Below, in pieces: positions 1-12,500 of a stretch of DNA of 64,000 nucleotides. Source of the stretch: Onchocerca volvulus (Eukaryota > Nematoda > Chromadorea > Rhabditida > Onchocercidae). Under the pieces are notes generated by a model that saw only the letters and a program-made list of their open reading frames with translations, was not told the origin of the DNA and did no database searches. The stretch covers positions 7,068,001 through 7,132,000 of the forward strand of contig HG738137.1 of assembly GCA_000499405.2 (NCBI GenBank). Reading direction: 5' to 3'. Numbering within the stretch: the stretch's first letter is position 1; every line of letters begins with the position of its first letter. Position numbers and translations under genes: made by a program.

Positions 1-99
1 ACATTCATTTATTATGCGATATTATCTTTTAAGATTCCCAGGAAGTTTGCATTTCCAAACAAAACTATGGAAAATAAAAGTTGAGAAAAAAAAATTTAC

Positions 100-2690
100 T
101 TTTGACATTTGATCAATGACAGAAGTCCGAAATTGATACTCCGAACTTCATTAACATTAGCTATACTGTTAAATAAGTTATCATCTTTGAAGGAGATCAC
201 AGGAAATCGACAAACAGATTTTAAATTTCGATACTGATGAGTGCTGCAATACCAAATATAGTGATAATAAAAAAACTAATATTTTTTGAACAGGATCCAA
301 ATGTCTGAAAGAAATACTATGACGTATCAATCACAACAAAAGATAAATACGTTTAATTGTTTTTCTAAAATTCAAATAAATCAAAGATTTATAAAATCAA
401 ATAAATACTATCTTGAAAACATTCAAATCCAAACCTGTAAACTACACCGCGACCATTGGCTTCCCATAATCGACCATTTGGACGACTTGCGAAAATCACC
501 GTCAACCCGCTGCATCCATTTGTACTCATTGGTGCTATGCAGTTATTTTCTTCTCCAGACAGCGATTTTTGTTTTTGTTGGTCAGAATAGAAGATAGCAC
601 CAAAATGACCTTTCCGTAATCTTTTTCCAACCTTAACTAATCAAAAAGTAAATTTTGATGAAATGCAACTTCCAAGGTTACCATTAAGAACAAAAACGTT
701 ATTTGCAAATGACCAATATATGATGATGAATTAGGAATGAATAAATAATAAATAAATAAATAATTCTTGAAAGTCTCTTGAGGAAAAAAAGAAACGCTCT
801 ACCAAGCAAGAGAAACAAAACATACAAATGATACAATCTATGGCATCAAAGACATTCATCCAGTATGCATAAAATTTAATTATTAAAGGGCTAAAACCAT
901 AAACTTTATGAACAAAAGCATGCAACAAAACATAAAAAAGTTTTTGAACTAACCTGAATACAACTGTACGTCCTCAAATCACAAACACAGCATCGCGTTA
1001 AAGTAGAGGCAAGTAGACAATCATCATGTAAATCAAACTGAACAATTTCGCTGTCTGTTTCAAATATAATATCAGTTGGTGAACGAAAAAAATTGCGATT
1101 CTGAAACAATTTAATTTGAATTGATCCTTCAAATAGTGAGACGATGAAATCCGAAGATCCGAAAAAACATCTCATACAATCTTATTTAAAAAAAAAAAAA
1201 AACTTAATGGACACAAAAATATAACAAGTCTCACATGAATTAGAGTTCGACTAATTCGTCCTTTTGTGTCTCCAGCATATACTTTGGAACTATCACTGCA
1301 CCAACACAATTCTGTGATATGGATCGACTGACCATATTCATCTGTAAATTTCTTCAAATCTAAGATTTTTGTGAAAGTTCTACTTTTGACAAGAGAAGTA
1401 TAAACGAAACTAGCGGTGTAAAGTAATGGTATAATCACACAATGATGTCTATCTCATTGGAAAGATTTCTTTGCTTCGGAATTCATTAGAATAAAATTAA
1501 AAATTTCGAAACAAGTTATGTCCAAGTCTTTCATGAGTGAAAAAAACCAGAAACCAAAAAAAAAAGATGCCATATTAAAAAAGTCATTTTATGGAAGTTT
1601 ATAAAATCTAATTCGTCTAAAATGCCACTTTTTTTTTCTGATCGGTCGCTTCTCCAAATAATAAAAATGCAAATGAAGATCATCAAAAATTTACCTATAC
1701 CAACATGACTATCGGTAGAAAAAAGTGTTACAGGATTTTGACCGATACCAACAAGGACAGTAATTGTCAGAGATCCTTGTTTGCTTGCCGTTGCCAAATA
1801 TTTCTCATCAGGTGATATAGATAACTATAAGTGATTGGATTATGTCAGCAGTTTCGGTAAATCTGATATAAAACGGGACTTTTATGAAAAATTATAGGAA
1901 CTTAACATGACAAGAATGAACAAAGACTTCAGGTTTTCAAAATTCTTGAAGATGAAACTGAGTCAAAAATCTAGTGTAAAGTTAGGAAGAAGTGAATTAG
2001 CGAAACTTTGCGTCAGTGATAAGAAAAAAAATATATAACCTTTATAATAGGTCCATCCTTAATGGAAATAACTTGTATTGGAACAGAGCTTATACGATTC
2101 CGATATTTCGAAGCAAACCTTGAAAATAAATAAACTGTTCCACTTGTCGATCCAACGGCTAAATAGTGAGCAGACGCATCCAAACAAGTAAACTGAAAAT
2201 AACCTAATTTACTCGGAGTTTCAAATCTTGATCATATCTGATTGTAATAAAACAATCAAGAACAAGAACTCCACTAAAACTGGAATGAGGAGAAAGAAAA
2301 ACCGCACCTAATCAACTGAAGTTATAAGATAATAAGAAACCTAAAGTATAAGAAATAATTTCGCAAATTAAAATTCTCTTCTATGATTTCGATAAATGGC
2401 CGGATATAACGATAACTTATTCTTTCAATGCGTTGATTTCTATATTCTCTAATATATATAACACAACAATTCGAAATGTTAAATGAAGCTCAAGAATCAA
2501 CAAATAACCCTACCAAAAAATAATATTAAACCTTAATTCGAGTAGATGAACTCGTTGGAAAACTTAATTCCTCCAAAGATGTTAATTCAACGAAAAGATG
2601 AGTGAGCGGCAAATTGCTATGCTCGTCTTCTTTCATTTCCTTTGCTGTCTTCGTACCATTACTGCTGCATTCGGGAGTGAAGAAATCCAT
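100..2690 (-). CDS. HPS5/TECPR2-type beta-propeller protein, 5' part
   Basis: Seven exons read in phase: 2532-2690, 2040-2192, 1695-1824, 1235-1359, 954-1100, 435-631 and 100-243, giving about 351 residues before the left edge. The ATG at 2690 opens exon 1. The product is an N-terminal WD40-like propeller. Visible landmarks are LDASAHYLAVGSTSGTVYLF (exon 2), ITELCWCSDSSKVYAGDTKG (exon 4), IVQFDLHDDCLLASTLTR (exon 5), GHFGAIF and ASRPNGRLWEANGRG (exon 6), and STHQY (exon 7). As remembered, these match the shared propeller of HPS5 (BLOC-2 subunit, lysosome-related organelles) and TECPR2 (autophagy/ER exit). The opening H-L-F-V-E-L-T-S-L and STHQ look more like HPS5, while the second exon looks more like TECPR2. 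I cannot decide between them without the C-terminal half. The gene is transcribed away from the GT92 gene, with 3.9 kb between the two starts. Confidence 0.8.
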
Positions 2691-3297
2691 GCCAACGAGT
2701 TTGGATCGAAATTTTAGTTAATGAATAAGATTGATTCCACATCGAATGATTGAACAAAATCCTTTCTTTTTGCTTATCAATGCTATACCTGCAACTGGCA
2801 GTGCAATAATATATAAATTAAATGATTTTTATGTATATTTCTTCTCGATGAAGTAGCAGTGAAAAGCAATTAAATACTATCCTCTTTGATGAAATAAGAT
2901 AGCAGTCACACTAATAAATACGACAATCTAATAATGGTAATAGTAATACGATAATAACAACGGCGATGATGGTAACAATAGTGAAAATGATAACGATAAT
3001 AAGAATGGTAATAATAACAGTACCAATAATAACGATAAAATTAATGATTAATAACAATAGAAAACAGGGTATTACATACAAATATATCGAAATGGAAACT
3101 CAAAAATCACCAACTGATAACAATTCTCAGTTATTTACGAAATTATTGGCCATCTTAACAATGACTATAGCAAAAGTATACAGACTGACTCGTAGATATG
3201 AGCACAATCAAAACATTGCTAAAACGGCAGAAAAGTAAACAAGAAATGACAGAAGAAAGAGAAAATAAGAAGTTTAAAAAATTGTGAGATTAGAAAA

Positions 3298-3625
3298 TAT
3301 AAACTGAGAGGGAACATGAGCATAATTCTCACATGTCATTAAAGTTAACAAATTGAGTGACATCAGGAACTAACAGAAAACAAAATCATTTTAAAAAATC
3401 ACTCGAAAATACTTCAGTATCAAACTCAATAGTTGCTACAGAAAAGATTAAAAGTTATTCAAAAAACAATGTAATGATGGATGAGTATGGAAAATATCTG
3501 AGAATGAAATAACAAAAAGCAAATATTGAGGAAAATCTTATTGTAACTTTGTAAACTTTAAGAAAATGTCTCAATAATCTGAGATCATGCTGAATTATAA
3601 ACTGAGAGGAAACATGAGCACCAAA
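3298..3625. repeat. Duplicated 30-bp segment, about 300 bp apart
   Basis: The string ATAAACTGAGAGGGAACATG near 3298 recurs with one change near 3597, followed in both by AGCA. The rest of the interval does not align clearly by eye. It is a local dispersed duplication in non-coding DNA with no sign of coding or terminal repeats. Confidence 0.55.
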
Positions 3626-4933
3626 TAATGGGCTAAAATTTAATTTGAGTGTCAAGAAAGCATTACTGTATGTTCATTCATAGCGGAAACACTACGGGAG
3701 TGATGATAATACAACTTTCTTCTCTAATGATGATATTGCTTATCAATTAAGTCAGGTCAAAGGTTATTCGCGACAGATGAATTTAGCAACAGATAGTGCA
3801 ATTTCCTGGTGTCGATCGGCTCATCCTCTCAATTCACGCTGCTGCATTTGCTGGATGCTGCTATCTCGCTGCAACACGTAGAGGAAACCCTCAACTGAAA
3901 TTTGTGAAATTTCAAAGTTTTGAATTCAACTTTCCAAAACAATAGCGAAAGAGTTTAGAGGAAAGTTTGGAGATACATATGTGTAGTAGTAAGTAGCTTG
4001 AGAAGGGATATTTATCAATTTAAGCAATGAAATGTCATCAAAATGTAGGGTTGAACTTCCAGAGCCATCGTGTCACCATCATCTCCTCCATAAGTATTCA
4101 TTAAAATTGGAAATTTCAAGCGACTGGAAAGCATTAAATCTGCCTCTTAAATTAAAAACAAAAACTCTGGATGTTTCCCTATAGTGCCTTATCAGTGTTC
4201 TCATTAGTCTGATAGTCCAGAGAATATGTTCCTGCAGCAAATACTCTTTTTATCACCTGCTGAAGCCCTTTCTATTCCGATATATATAGAGAATATATCC
4301 TGATATTAGAAATTTATTTAATGTTTTGAGCATTTTCAGATTTTCTAATAACTGCTTAGGCACTTTAGAAAAAAGCACTCGATAAATATACAGAGATCTA
4401 TAAAATTTGAAAGCTGATTGGGCGAAGATTGCTTCCCTGCATCGTGTTTAACGTAAATCTTCTTCCAAACTTGATGATTCTTTCAGGATAAAGATAATTT
4501 CTAATATTACTGAATAATATTAATTTAATGATTCTAACTGAATCTCTTTTGAAAATTAAAGCGGAAAAAATTCGCCGCCCCAATTACTTAATCTTCCTAG
4601 TAATTAGTTGACCGACACGTGTTAACATGCATGTATCTTCCACGTGATAACGTGACCTCATATTTATGACGTATCTTTTCGCGTGAAGCAATGAGTTGTT
4701 TCTAAAAATATGGAAAGAAAGAGAGAGACAACATACACACACATACAGTCATCCATCCCGATGTCATTGCAATTTCCTCGATTTGATGATGTTTCACTGT
4801 ACATTGCTTGTTCTCCTGCTGCCAACCAGTGCTTTGTTACAATGCATCGGCGCTACATGCATAAATTATTCCCTCGGTGCCTCTGATATTGTCGTCGTTC
4901 TGGTATCGCGCCGAATGAAGAAAATAGTGGGAT

Positions 4934-5155
4934 GATTCTTTCCCGCGGAACTAGGCACCGGGGAGATACTTGATGGACGATTCTTTCCCGCGAACTGGGC
5001 ACCGGGGAGATACTTGATGGACGATTCTTCCCCGCGGAACTAGCACGGGGGAAATACTTGATGGACGATTCTTTCCCGCGGAACTAGGCACCGGGGAGAT
5101 ACTTGATGGACGACTTATCCCCGCGGAATAAATGCGGAGGAGATACCTGATCACC
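4934..5155. repeat. GC-rich tandem repeat, 45-bp unit, about 5 copies
   Basis: Five copies begin near 4934, 4979, 5023, 5067 and 5112, giving periods of 44-45 bp. Each unit carries GATTCTTTCCCGCGGAACTA, then GGCACCGGGGAGATACTTGA, then TGGAC. Copies 1, 2 and 4 are nearly identical. Copy 3 has small deletions and copy 5 is the most diverged (AATAAATGCGGAGGAGATAC). Most copies keep the palindrome CCGCGG. The GC content is far above the flanking AT-rich DNA. The unit length is a multiple of three and the minus strand stays open through it, but indels between copies argue against coding. It looks like a minisatellite between two divergent genes. Confidence 0.9.
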
Positions 5156-5502
5156 CACTCCTTGCTTTTTCCACTTCCATTTCCTTATTCACTAACTGAT
5201 ACCGAACAATGATGTCGTGATGTGTTTCGTTTTGCTTTGTTTATTATTTGCCATATGATGAAAGCTGCTTTGACATTCGCACACCATATTGCTTATTTCT
5301 TCGTCTTTCTTTCCTCGCTTATTCTATTGGCCAAACTGACTGTTCCCGCACGACATCTAACACATCATGGTTTAATTTCGATGAAATCAAGATGATCTTG
5401 TGTGATGCACCCTTTATTCCTTATCCTAGAACCGTATGTAAGTGACCATTGAATAGAATGGCGGAATTCTGTCAAGAACTTGGATTTCTCATAAATCCTT
5501 TT

Positions 5503-5895
5503 ATTTTAACGGTAACGAAAGGTTAAGTGTTTTTGGCTTTCTTTGATATGAATGTAACAATTCGATATCATAATATCATACGAAAGCTGAAGATACTTCC
5601 TTCCCACGCCATATCTTAAAGACATTTTTAGTAATAACAAATAGGTTACTGCCACTTTTCTTTATACCTGTGAAACCCTTTGGTGTAATAATATGTGCAT
5701 CATTACGATAGCCAATTCAAATGTTTTCCACTTTTTTCTAGGCTTTCCAATGCCTGACCTCAAAGAATAAGTCTTTCAGTCGTGACCTGTCCATGCATTA
5801 TTTTGCATGTAGATTTATTGCTTGTATTCTTGATCAAAATTCTCGTATTTTAATGATAACGAAAAGTTAAGTACGTATTTTTGGCTTTTTTGATA
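5503..5895. repeat. Pair of diverged ~45-bp direct repeats
   Basis: TTTTAACGGTAACGAAAGGT with TAAGTGTTTTTGGCTTTCTT (about 5505-5545) is matched by TTTTAATGATAACGAAAAGT with TAAGTACGTATTTTTGGCTT (about 5850-5890). The two copies are about 345 bp apart in direct orientation. They may be remnants of a larger decayed element, but no ends or target-site duplications could be defined. Confidence 0.5.
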
Positions 5896-6595
5896 AAAAG
5901 TTTCAGAAATGGAAAGGAAAATTAAAGTTTTTATTGACGAAGCATCACTTAACATCTTCTCCTCTTTGATTTCAAACTTTCAGTTCCATTAACAATTTAT
6001 ACATCAATTCATTTTACATGCAAAATCTTCGAATTTCGATTTGAAGAAATTTAGATAAGACTCTCCATGACTAAAGTTACTTCGGTACTGGAATTATTTA
6101 ATGATAAATCGATTTCAAATTAATTCGTGGAGAATGTTTTAAGACACTTCTGGAATCTTCATTTTTTACCTCCTTAACGAGTATTTCAGACCTGTGAAGT
6201 ATTTGTTTCTTATATTTCTTACTGTAAAATACATATTTGAATGATATGATGGCTCTGATTCTGCTTTATTTAAAAGCCTATTTGATTGGAATGGGATTTA
6301 ATTCGAATTTTCAAATTAAATCGAGTTCGAATTAATTCGGATCTTTTATTTAAAAAAAAATTGTTAGAACTTCAACTGTCAAGTACTGGAAAACCAGTGC
6401 TGCAATGATGAGGTTTGCATTCGCCTAAAATCCTTTCAGTTGCAAGCATTTTCGATTCCGTTTAATTCAGTCTAACTTGTTTGCGGAAAACTGCTACTGC
6501 CAAATCATAGAATTTGCATATTGAATGCTTCATTGTACTTTTGCAAAGTGGCTTGTAATCTTTTTGTTGTTTCAATTCATTACAGTTTCGGAATA

Positions 6596-9500
6596 ATGCG
6601 AGGTCGTTCTGCGATTAGATTTTCTGTTCCACGTATTCGCCTGTTCCTGCAATTTGTCACTGGAGTGCTCATTATTTCGATATCTATTACTGCGTCACTT
6701 CTTTCCATTACACTTTTTTTGTTACGTGGACATTTCTCATATTCCTGGCGTAATTTACGTGACAGCAAGAATAGTGGAGATGATTTCTCGTCTGAACGGC
6801 ATAGTAAGTTCTTAATTGATTTAAGATTTTAATGCAATTAAAATTGAAATCGGTCTTCCCTCTTTTTTTTTTTCTTTTTTTTTATATTTGCAGCGCAGCG
6901 CAAATTCGCAAATATATATCATGAATTATGTTGATCATATGATATAAATTTTATTTAATATATGTGACGTATTACAGGATTCATTCAAACGCATTACATA
7001 TATCCACCTATCTCTATATAAATGAAAATGTAAATATTCGCAGTTTTATACCTTAAATTCTTCAATTACTTAAAAATTTTGATAACGAATGAGTGCGTGT
7101 TTTTATATAGATATATCTATTTATCTCTTTTATCTATCATAGCTATGACAGATAAAAGTAAGAGATTGAATCTATTGATCACGCTTACTTTCTGTAATAA
7201 AGTGCAGTGTGTTGAGCATATTTCTTATAAAAAGGAGTGAATGAATAGCACGTTGTTCGAATAAACGATGATTTCACCAGTTGAGAAGATGAGGGCTGTC
7301 GCTTCTTTTTTCTTTCTGATAGTGACAAAATAACAAGTTGAATTCTGTTCTTCCGTTCTCACAGTTTCTTCTATTTTGATGTTTATTCACTTGGTAACGA
7401 ACCTCAAACTTCGGTAATTGAACCTTTATTATGATTAATTTATAAATCAACATACGCAACAATTATATTAACAATACAATTCCGATAATATCATGAAGAG
7501 ATTATAACGTAAAAAGAGGGAAGAGATAGTTTTGGTAAAAAGAAGAATTGGTTTATCACCAGCTGGTCCACTCCACCGAGCTGATGGCAGCTTGTTGGTT
7601 GAAATGATTTTGCACTCAGGACCCTCATCTTCTTCGTGGATGGAGGATCCTGGCATCGTTTCGTAGCGACAAGAAAGATCCTTTATTGTCTCGGAAACAT
7701 GCGCTTTTGATGCGCATGAGATTGTGCTTGTAGTTAGCTGATGATAAGAGAAAGCTTTTTAAGCTCATTTACTGGATAGACAAAAAATGATTCTACAATC
7801 AACTACATGAGATATGCAATGTAAAATTTTTAAACAAAGGGATCATGGATTTTCTTCTTTCATCCTCGCGATTTCAGCGACAAGGGCTATTAATGACACA
7901 ATGCCGCGGGTAGGGATTCTGACATGTGACAGAATGCTGGAAGGTGCCAAGTTGGTTGCAGAACTGATAAGAATAGAAGATTCATGCATTACTATAGTGC
8001 TTTTTTATTTGATGCCCTGTGAGAAATATAGAAGACGTCGCAGAAGTGTCGAAGGATCCTCACGATAGTGTATAATGAAATGTTTCATTAAGCAGCAATT
8101 TATGGTTATCTGTCTGACTTCTCATATTAAGTCGAGTCCTGAATTTCCTCTTTGTTGAATTTTCGGAGAGATAATTCACATAAAACTTTGTTTGTTCATG
8201 TCAAGAGAGGAAATAAGAGCAACTGGTTCTTTGATTTTCATCAAGAATTACTTTTGTCTTGATAAACAAACTTTTGTATGATTAATATTTGCAAGCCTCC
8301 GCCCACTCTCAGTACTAAAGATTATCCAAATAAAAAGGAGTTTTTCGAGTTAATAGTTGTATGTCTTCGGTCAGTTTGGATTATCAGTTCTTCGAGGCAT
8401 CGTCTTCAGCAGCAGTGTCAGCAGTTCAGTATCAGCGGCAGTTCAACTTCGAAGGCGATTTCGACAGCAGGAACGACAGTTCAACAAGAGCAACAACAGC
8501 GGTGATGCGGAAAAAGAACGACAGTCACAGAAGGAAAGTATGACAATGTATTGAGCATTCAAACGACTATTAGCATCCCTTTATTATTTACCATGTATTG
8601 TTTATTTAATCTTTAAGATTTCCGCCAACAAAGGAAAAATCATGACTGCGAAGAATCTTAATGTTTAAATAACGTGACATTGTTTCAAAAAGATAACAAG
8701 TCATAAAGATAAACATATTTACCGTTAAAACGCTCCGATTCATATATGCTTTGGACGACATGTAATAAATTTTCAAACAACAGCAACTGAATCCTTTCTT
8801 AAACAAAGTGAGACAAAGTGAGATCAACCAATAATAAGGCGACATACTGAAGGATGAGAAACCTCGAAGAATTTAAAAGGTCAGGACTTTGTAGCTTAAG
8901 TGGGTTTAATCACAATTTGAAGCAGCAAGAGTCCAGTTCAAGTTCAAGTTCAATCACAAGTCAATTTTGAGGATCGAAGCAGTAGGAGTCACAATTCAAC
9001 AACATAAGTAACAGTTCAATACGATAGGCAGACTGTACATCGCGCATCCAAATCAAGATAAATGTTCTTTCTTCGCATGTTAGTAAATGTGCTCGGTCCA
9101 GCCTCCTTTCAGCAATGGAAAATTGTCATTGGCGTTGCACATGCCACTTTTCGCAGGACATGTAAGCTTTGAATTTATTGGAGAACGACCGACACTAGGA
9201 TGTGTGCATTGATGGTGCGTGCACTTCACATAGAAATCAAATTCGTGCATTGTTTGCAATCACATTGATCGCCTGCTCTTCTTCATCTCTAACAGAATTT
9301 TGGAAGAAATATAAAACCTACATAGCTGAAGATATTTCTCGTAGAATACGCAAGGAATTTTCGACGGAAAATATCTTCAGCCATGTGCGACTTCTTTTCT
9401 TTCTTTTTCATTTAATTTCTTCTTCCTTTTCCTATCCTATAAAAATCAATCAATCAATCAAAAAAACCACATTGAGCCACAGCAACGCGTTTAGATAAAA

Positions 9501-12500
9501 AGTCCATTCTCCTTCATCTCCAACAGAGTTATGGCAGAAATATAAATCGGAAGATATTTTTCCATCGAATCCGCAAGGGAAATTCAAAGATTAACATATA
9601 TTTCAAAGCAGAAATTTACTACGAAATGTTGATAATGAATAAAGATCTGTGCTTAGAAATCGCAAACAAAGTTCTCAATCAACTGGAAATGCCATCACTG
9701 CATTGATCTACTGTTGCTTTGTTTGATGTAGAATTGGGTCTTGAACAAAATTATAACATGAGTGATCTTTTGTCATATGTGCAATCAAATATTTCTAAGC
9801 TAACGCTTGAGCAAAAAGGTATTTACGATTAAATTATGCAAACTGTCAGTAACGGATTGGAGAACCTTCTTTTTAGATGCGCTAGGAAGAACTGGTAAAC
9901 GTTCCTAATTAATTGATTCTGGCAACAAATCGATTCCAAAGTGATATAGCCTTAGCTTTTTGCATTGTCCGGAATAGTTGCGACATTGCTACCAGGTGGA
10001 ACTGTTCATTCCGTTTGAAATTGAACATGCAATCGTTGAAACTCTCATGTGCAACATTTCCAAAGCATTCGACATAGGTAAAGTATTGTAGAAATATAAA
10101 CTAAGTGTTCGGGATGAATGCGCAATGGCGCACAAAAAATCCTCCAGGTTCTTGATCGATCATTGCAAGATTTTCATGAATCATCAGACCATTCGGTAAC
10201 GCATTAATATTGCTTGCAGGAGATTTTAGGCATCGATCGACATCAGCAGACGAAATAAATGCTTGCCTGAAATATTTTACTTTGTAGCGACACGTAAGGG
10301 TTAAAATAAACTGCAAATATGCTTGTCCAGCTGCAAAACGATCAATCAGCTGAGATATTCTCAAAATCAATTGCTGCCAAAATTAAGGACTGATGTCGCT
10401 TGATCTGACTCAAGATGAATTTCAGCACTTCATAACTTTTACAATAGTCTGATGAACAAATATTTTCATACATTTTTTTCATCAGAATCTATGCATTTTT
10501 TTTTTGTCATTCTTTCTTTTATTGATTGATAGTCATCTTGTATATCAATGTCAGTTGCAACGTAATATATTAAACATACTGACGAATAACGAATGTTGTA
10601 TTATATTTACTGAAACACTTTTTAAAAAAATTAAAACTTGAATGAAATTAGATTTTTCTATCATACATTATTCCTCAAACTTAAATCTGTCTAGTGAGTG
10701 ATTAATTTCTGTATATTTCGTTCGCTTTGTTTAATTTATCAGTCTTTATATTCACTGGATAATATTTGATTACTTTATTTTTGGAACTACTAATATAAGT
10801 CTTGTTATATTCAGCACACTGCTTCCGATGGCACTTGAAAGCTCGGATGTGTAAACATCTCTTAATCACTTCATCATTAGAATTCCTTTCCAGTCGCTTC
10901 GTTTTTTATACGATTTCCAAATTATTAGCTCCAAATCTTTGAATTTGCTGCTCAAGAACGTGCTACATCAGCTCCATGGAAATCAAGTATTACATGAGGA
11001 GTGATAACATCACCTTTTGACTTACTCATTTTTTTTATCGTCAACCTTAATTACTTTGCATTGTTAATTAGACTATTAATTAGAACTGATCCGTTGTTTC
11101 CAAAATAATTCGGAAAAAAACGAAATAGGATTTCAAATTGTTCGAAGTTTCTCTGGCAATTTTTTATTTTTATTATTCATACTTTTCAATTTTTATCTCA
11201 ACAATAATAAAATCCGATAAAATGATCCAATGTCTTTTTTACAGTATCTGATTTGCTGCGATCTAAACTGTCTGCGGCGCGGAATCTTACCAACAAATCT
11301 TTGATAATAACACGATCTGTGCTGCTTCATCAACATGACGGATTATACCTAAAGATTTTATTTTTGAAAAAATGTGAAACCAACGTGAGTGATATACGAC
11401 TACAAGTTGGTGCTGTCATACTTCTGCTGACTATTCATATTTCATCATCATATTATAAGGCGCTTTCAAATTTTTGAATAGTTACCTGGACTGAGGTTAA
11501 TTGAATTGATGTGCCACAAGAATAAATAAAAAAGAGAAGCTGGAATCCACACTAGTCAAACAATAAAGAGCATGATAAAATGAATTTTAGATTATTCGAA
11601 GTTCATTTTTGCTTTTGATTTCTTTTCAATTAAATTCTTCTGAATCAATGTTGCCTAGATTGATTCGAAGCAAATTTTATGCCCAGCAGTAAAACATATT
11701 GAAAGTGATGATTGTCCATGGAATTGGGCTCCAGGATGCTCGTGGTCGTCATTTATCGCAACTGCAAAATTGGATTTCCTTCCCAGTCAAATTTTTGCGA
11801 GTTTTCAAATTTTCCTCAGAAAACAGTAGTTTTTTTATAATCTCAACGCATAAGGATAAATTTGAAAAAACCTTGTAAAACATATTTTTTTCAATTTTTG
11901 CTTAATGATTAAAAGAAAGGATTTCTTGACCATGTGAGGAATTTTCAGATCCTTTCGAGAATAAAAGATTAATGTTTCATGAAATTGCAGAATTTTAGGA
12001 ATCATAAGCTGATTAGAGTGAGAATAAATTGAGCATAAAGGTTTTTTCAAATTTTTAGCAATTTTAAGATTGATAATATTGTTGATAGTGTTGCGTCACT
12101 ATTGTATAAAATATCTCATTTTAGCTTAATTTCAATAGCGATGTCATTGGACTACACTTGGAACCATCACACAGTATCGAGAATATACTCTTTGCTGTAT
12201 GTATTCAGCCTCTTTACTGGTTAGTTGATTGAAATTCAGGAAGAACAAGCAGGTTGAAACAATGATAGCATTATTCTTTGATTGTGGAAGGAATCGGATG
12301 ATTCAGAATTCCTGGATAGTTTCGGGGCACTGAAGACAATTAAAGAGTAAAGAAGTAGTGAAGCAATTGGATACTCTGTACAATAAACGTGTAAAATTTT
12401 CTTCAAGTACGAAGAAATCATGGTGATCAGCGCATATATCCCAGTAATTGTTGAACGGTCAAAGAAATGCGTAAATAGTTTTATTAGCCAAAGTGTTTCT

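Larger units (their letters stand above)
2691..6595. other. Intergenic region between divergent genes
   Basis: No convincing exon on either strand. The short open frames here lack family similarity, usable phase or biased composition. The interval holds an A/T-rich stretch of AAT- and AACG-like words (about 2930-3060), a duplicated segment of about 30 bp (about 3298 and 3597), a 45-bp GC-rich tandem repeat (4934-5155) and a diverged pair of about 45-bp repeats (about 5503 and 5851). Promoters of both flanking genes must lie here or in unseen 5' exons; I could not place a TATA box or a trans-splice acceptor with confidence. The sequence TTCATTACAG just before the GT92 start (about 6575-6584) is a good acceptor, so a 5' non-coding exon or a spliced leader may join there. 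Confidence 0.6.
6804..11244 (+). other. GT92 intron 1, 4.4 kb, with a mobile-element relic
   Basis: A long intron separates the membrane-anchor exon from the lumenal exons. It carries an imperfect palindrome (about 7122-7166), CAG/TTC-rich simple sequence (about 8390-8520 and 8920-9000) and a decayed Helitron helicase (about 9024-10455). The open frame at 7814-8068 and those at 8278-8554 match no family I recognise and are not called as genes. The donor ATA|GTAAGT and the acceptor TTTTTTACAG restore phase exactly (one base plus two). Confidence 0.7.

Noticed and set aside
2966..3238. 90-codon plus-strand frame (Met/Ile/Thr-rich)
   Set aside because: The first half is low-complexity AAT/AACG repeat. 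There is no similarity and no splice context.
7814..8068. 84-codon plus-strand frame inside GT92 intron 1
   Set aside because: It contains a fairly normal-looking stretch (RVGILTCDRMLEGAKLVAEL) but I recognise no family. GT92 exons 1 and 2 already join in perfect phase without it, so it is left as unresolved.
10101..10370. 89-codon minus-strand frame
   Set aside because: It is the antisense of the Helitron helicase block (plus-strand GNALILLAGDFR and ADEINACLK).
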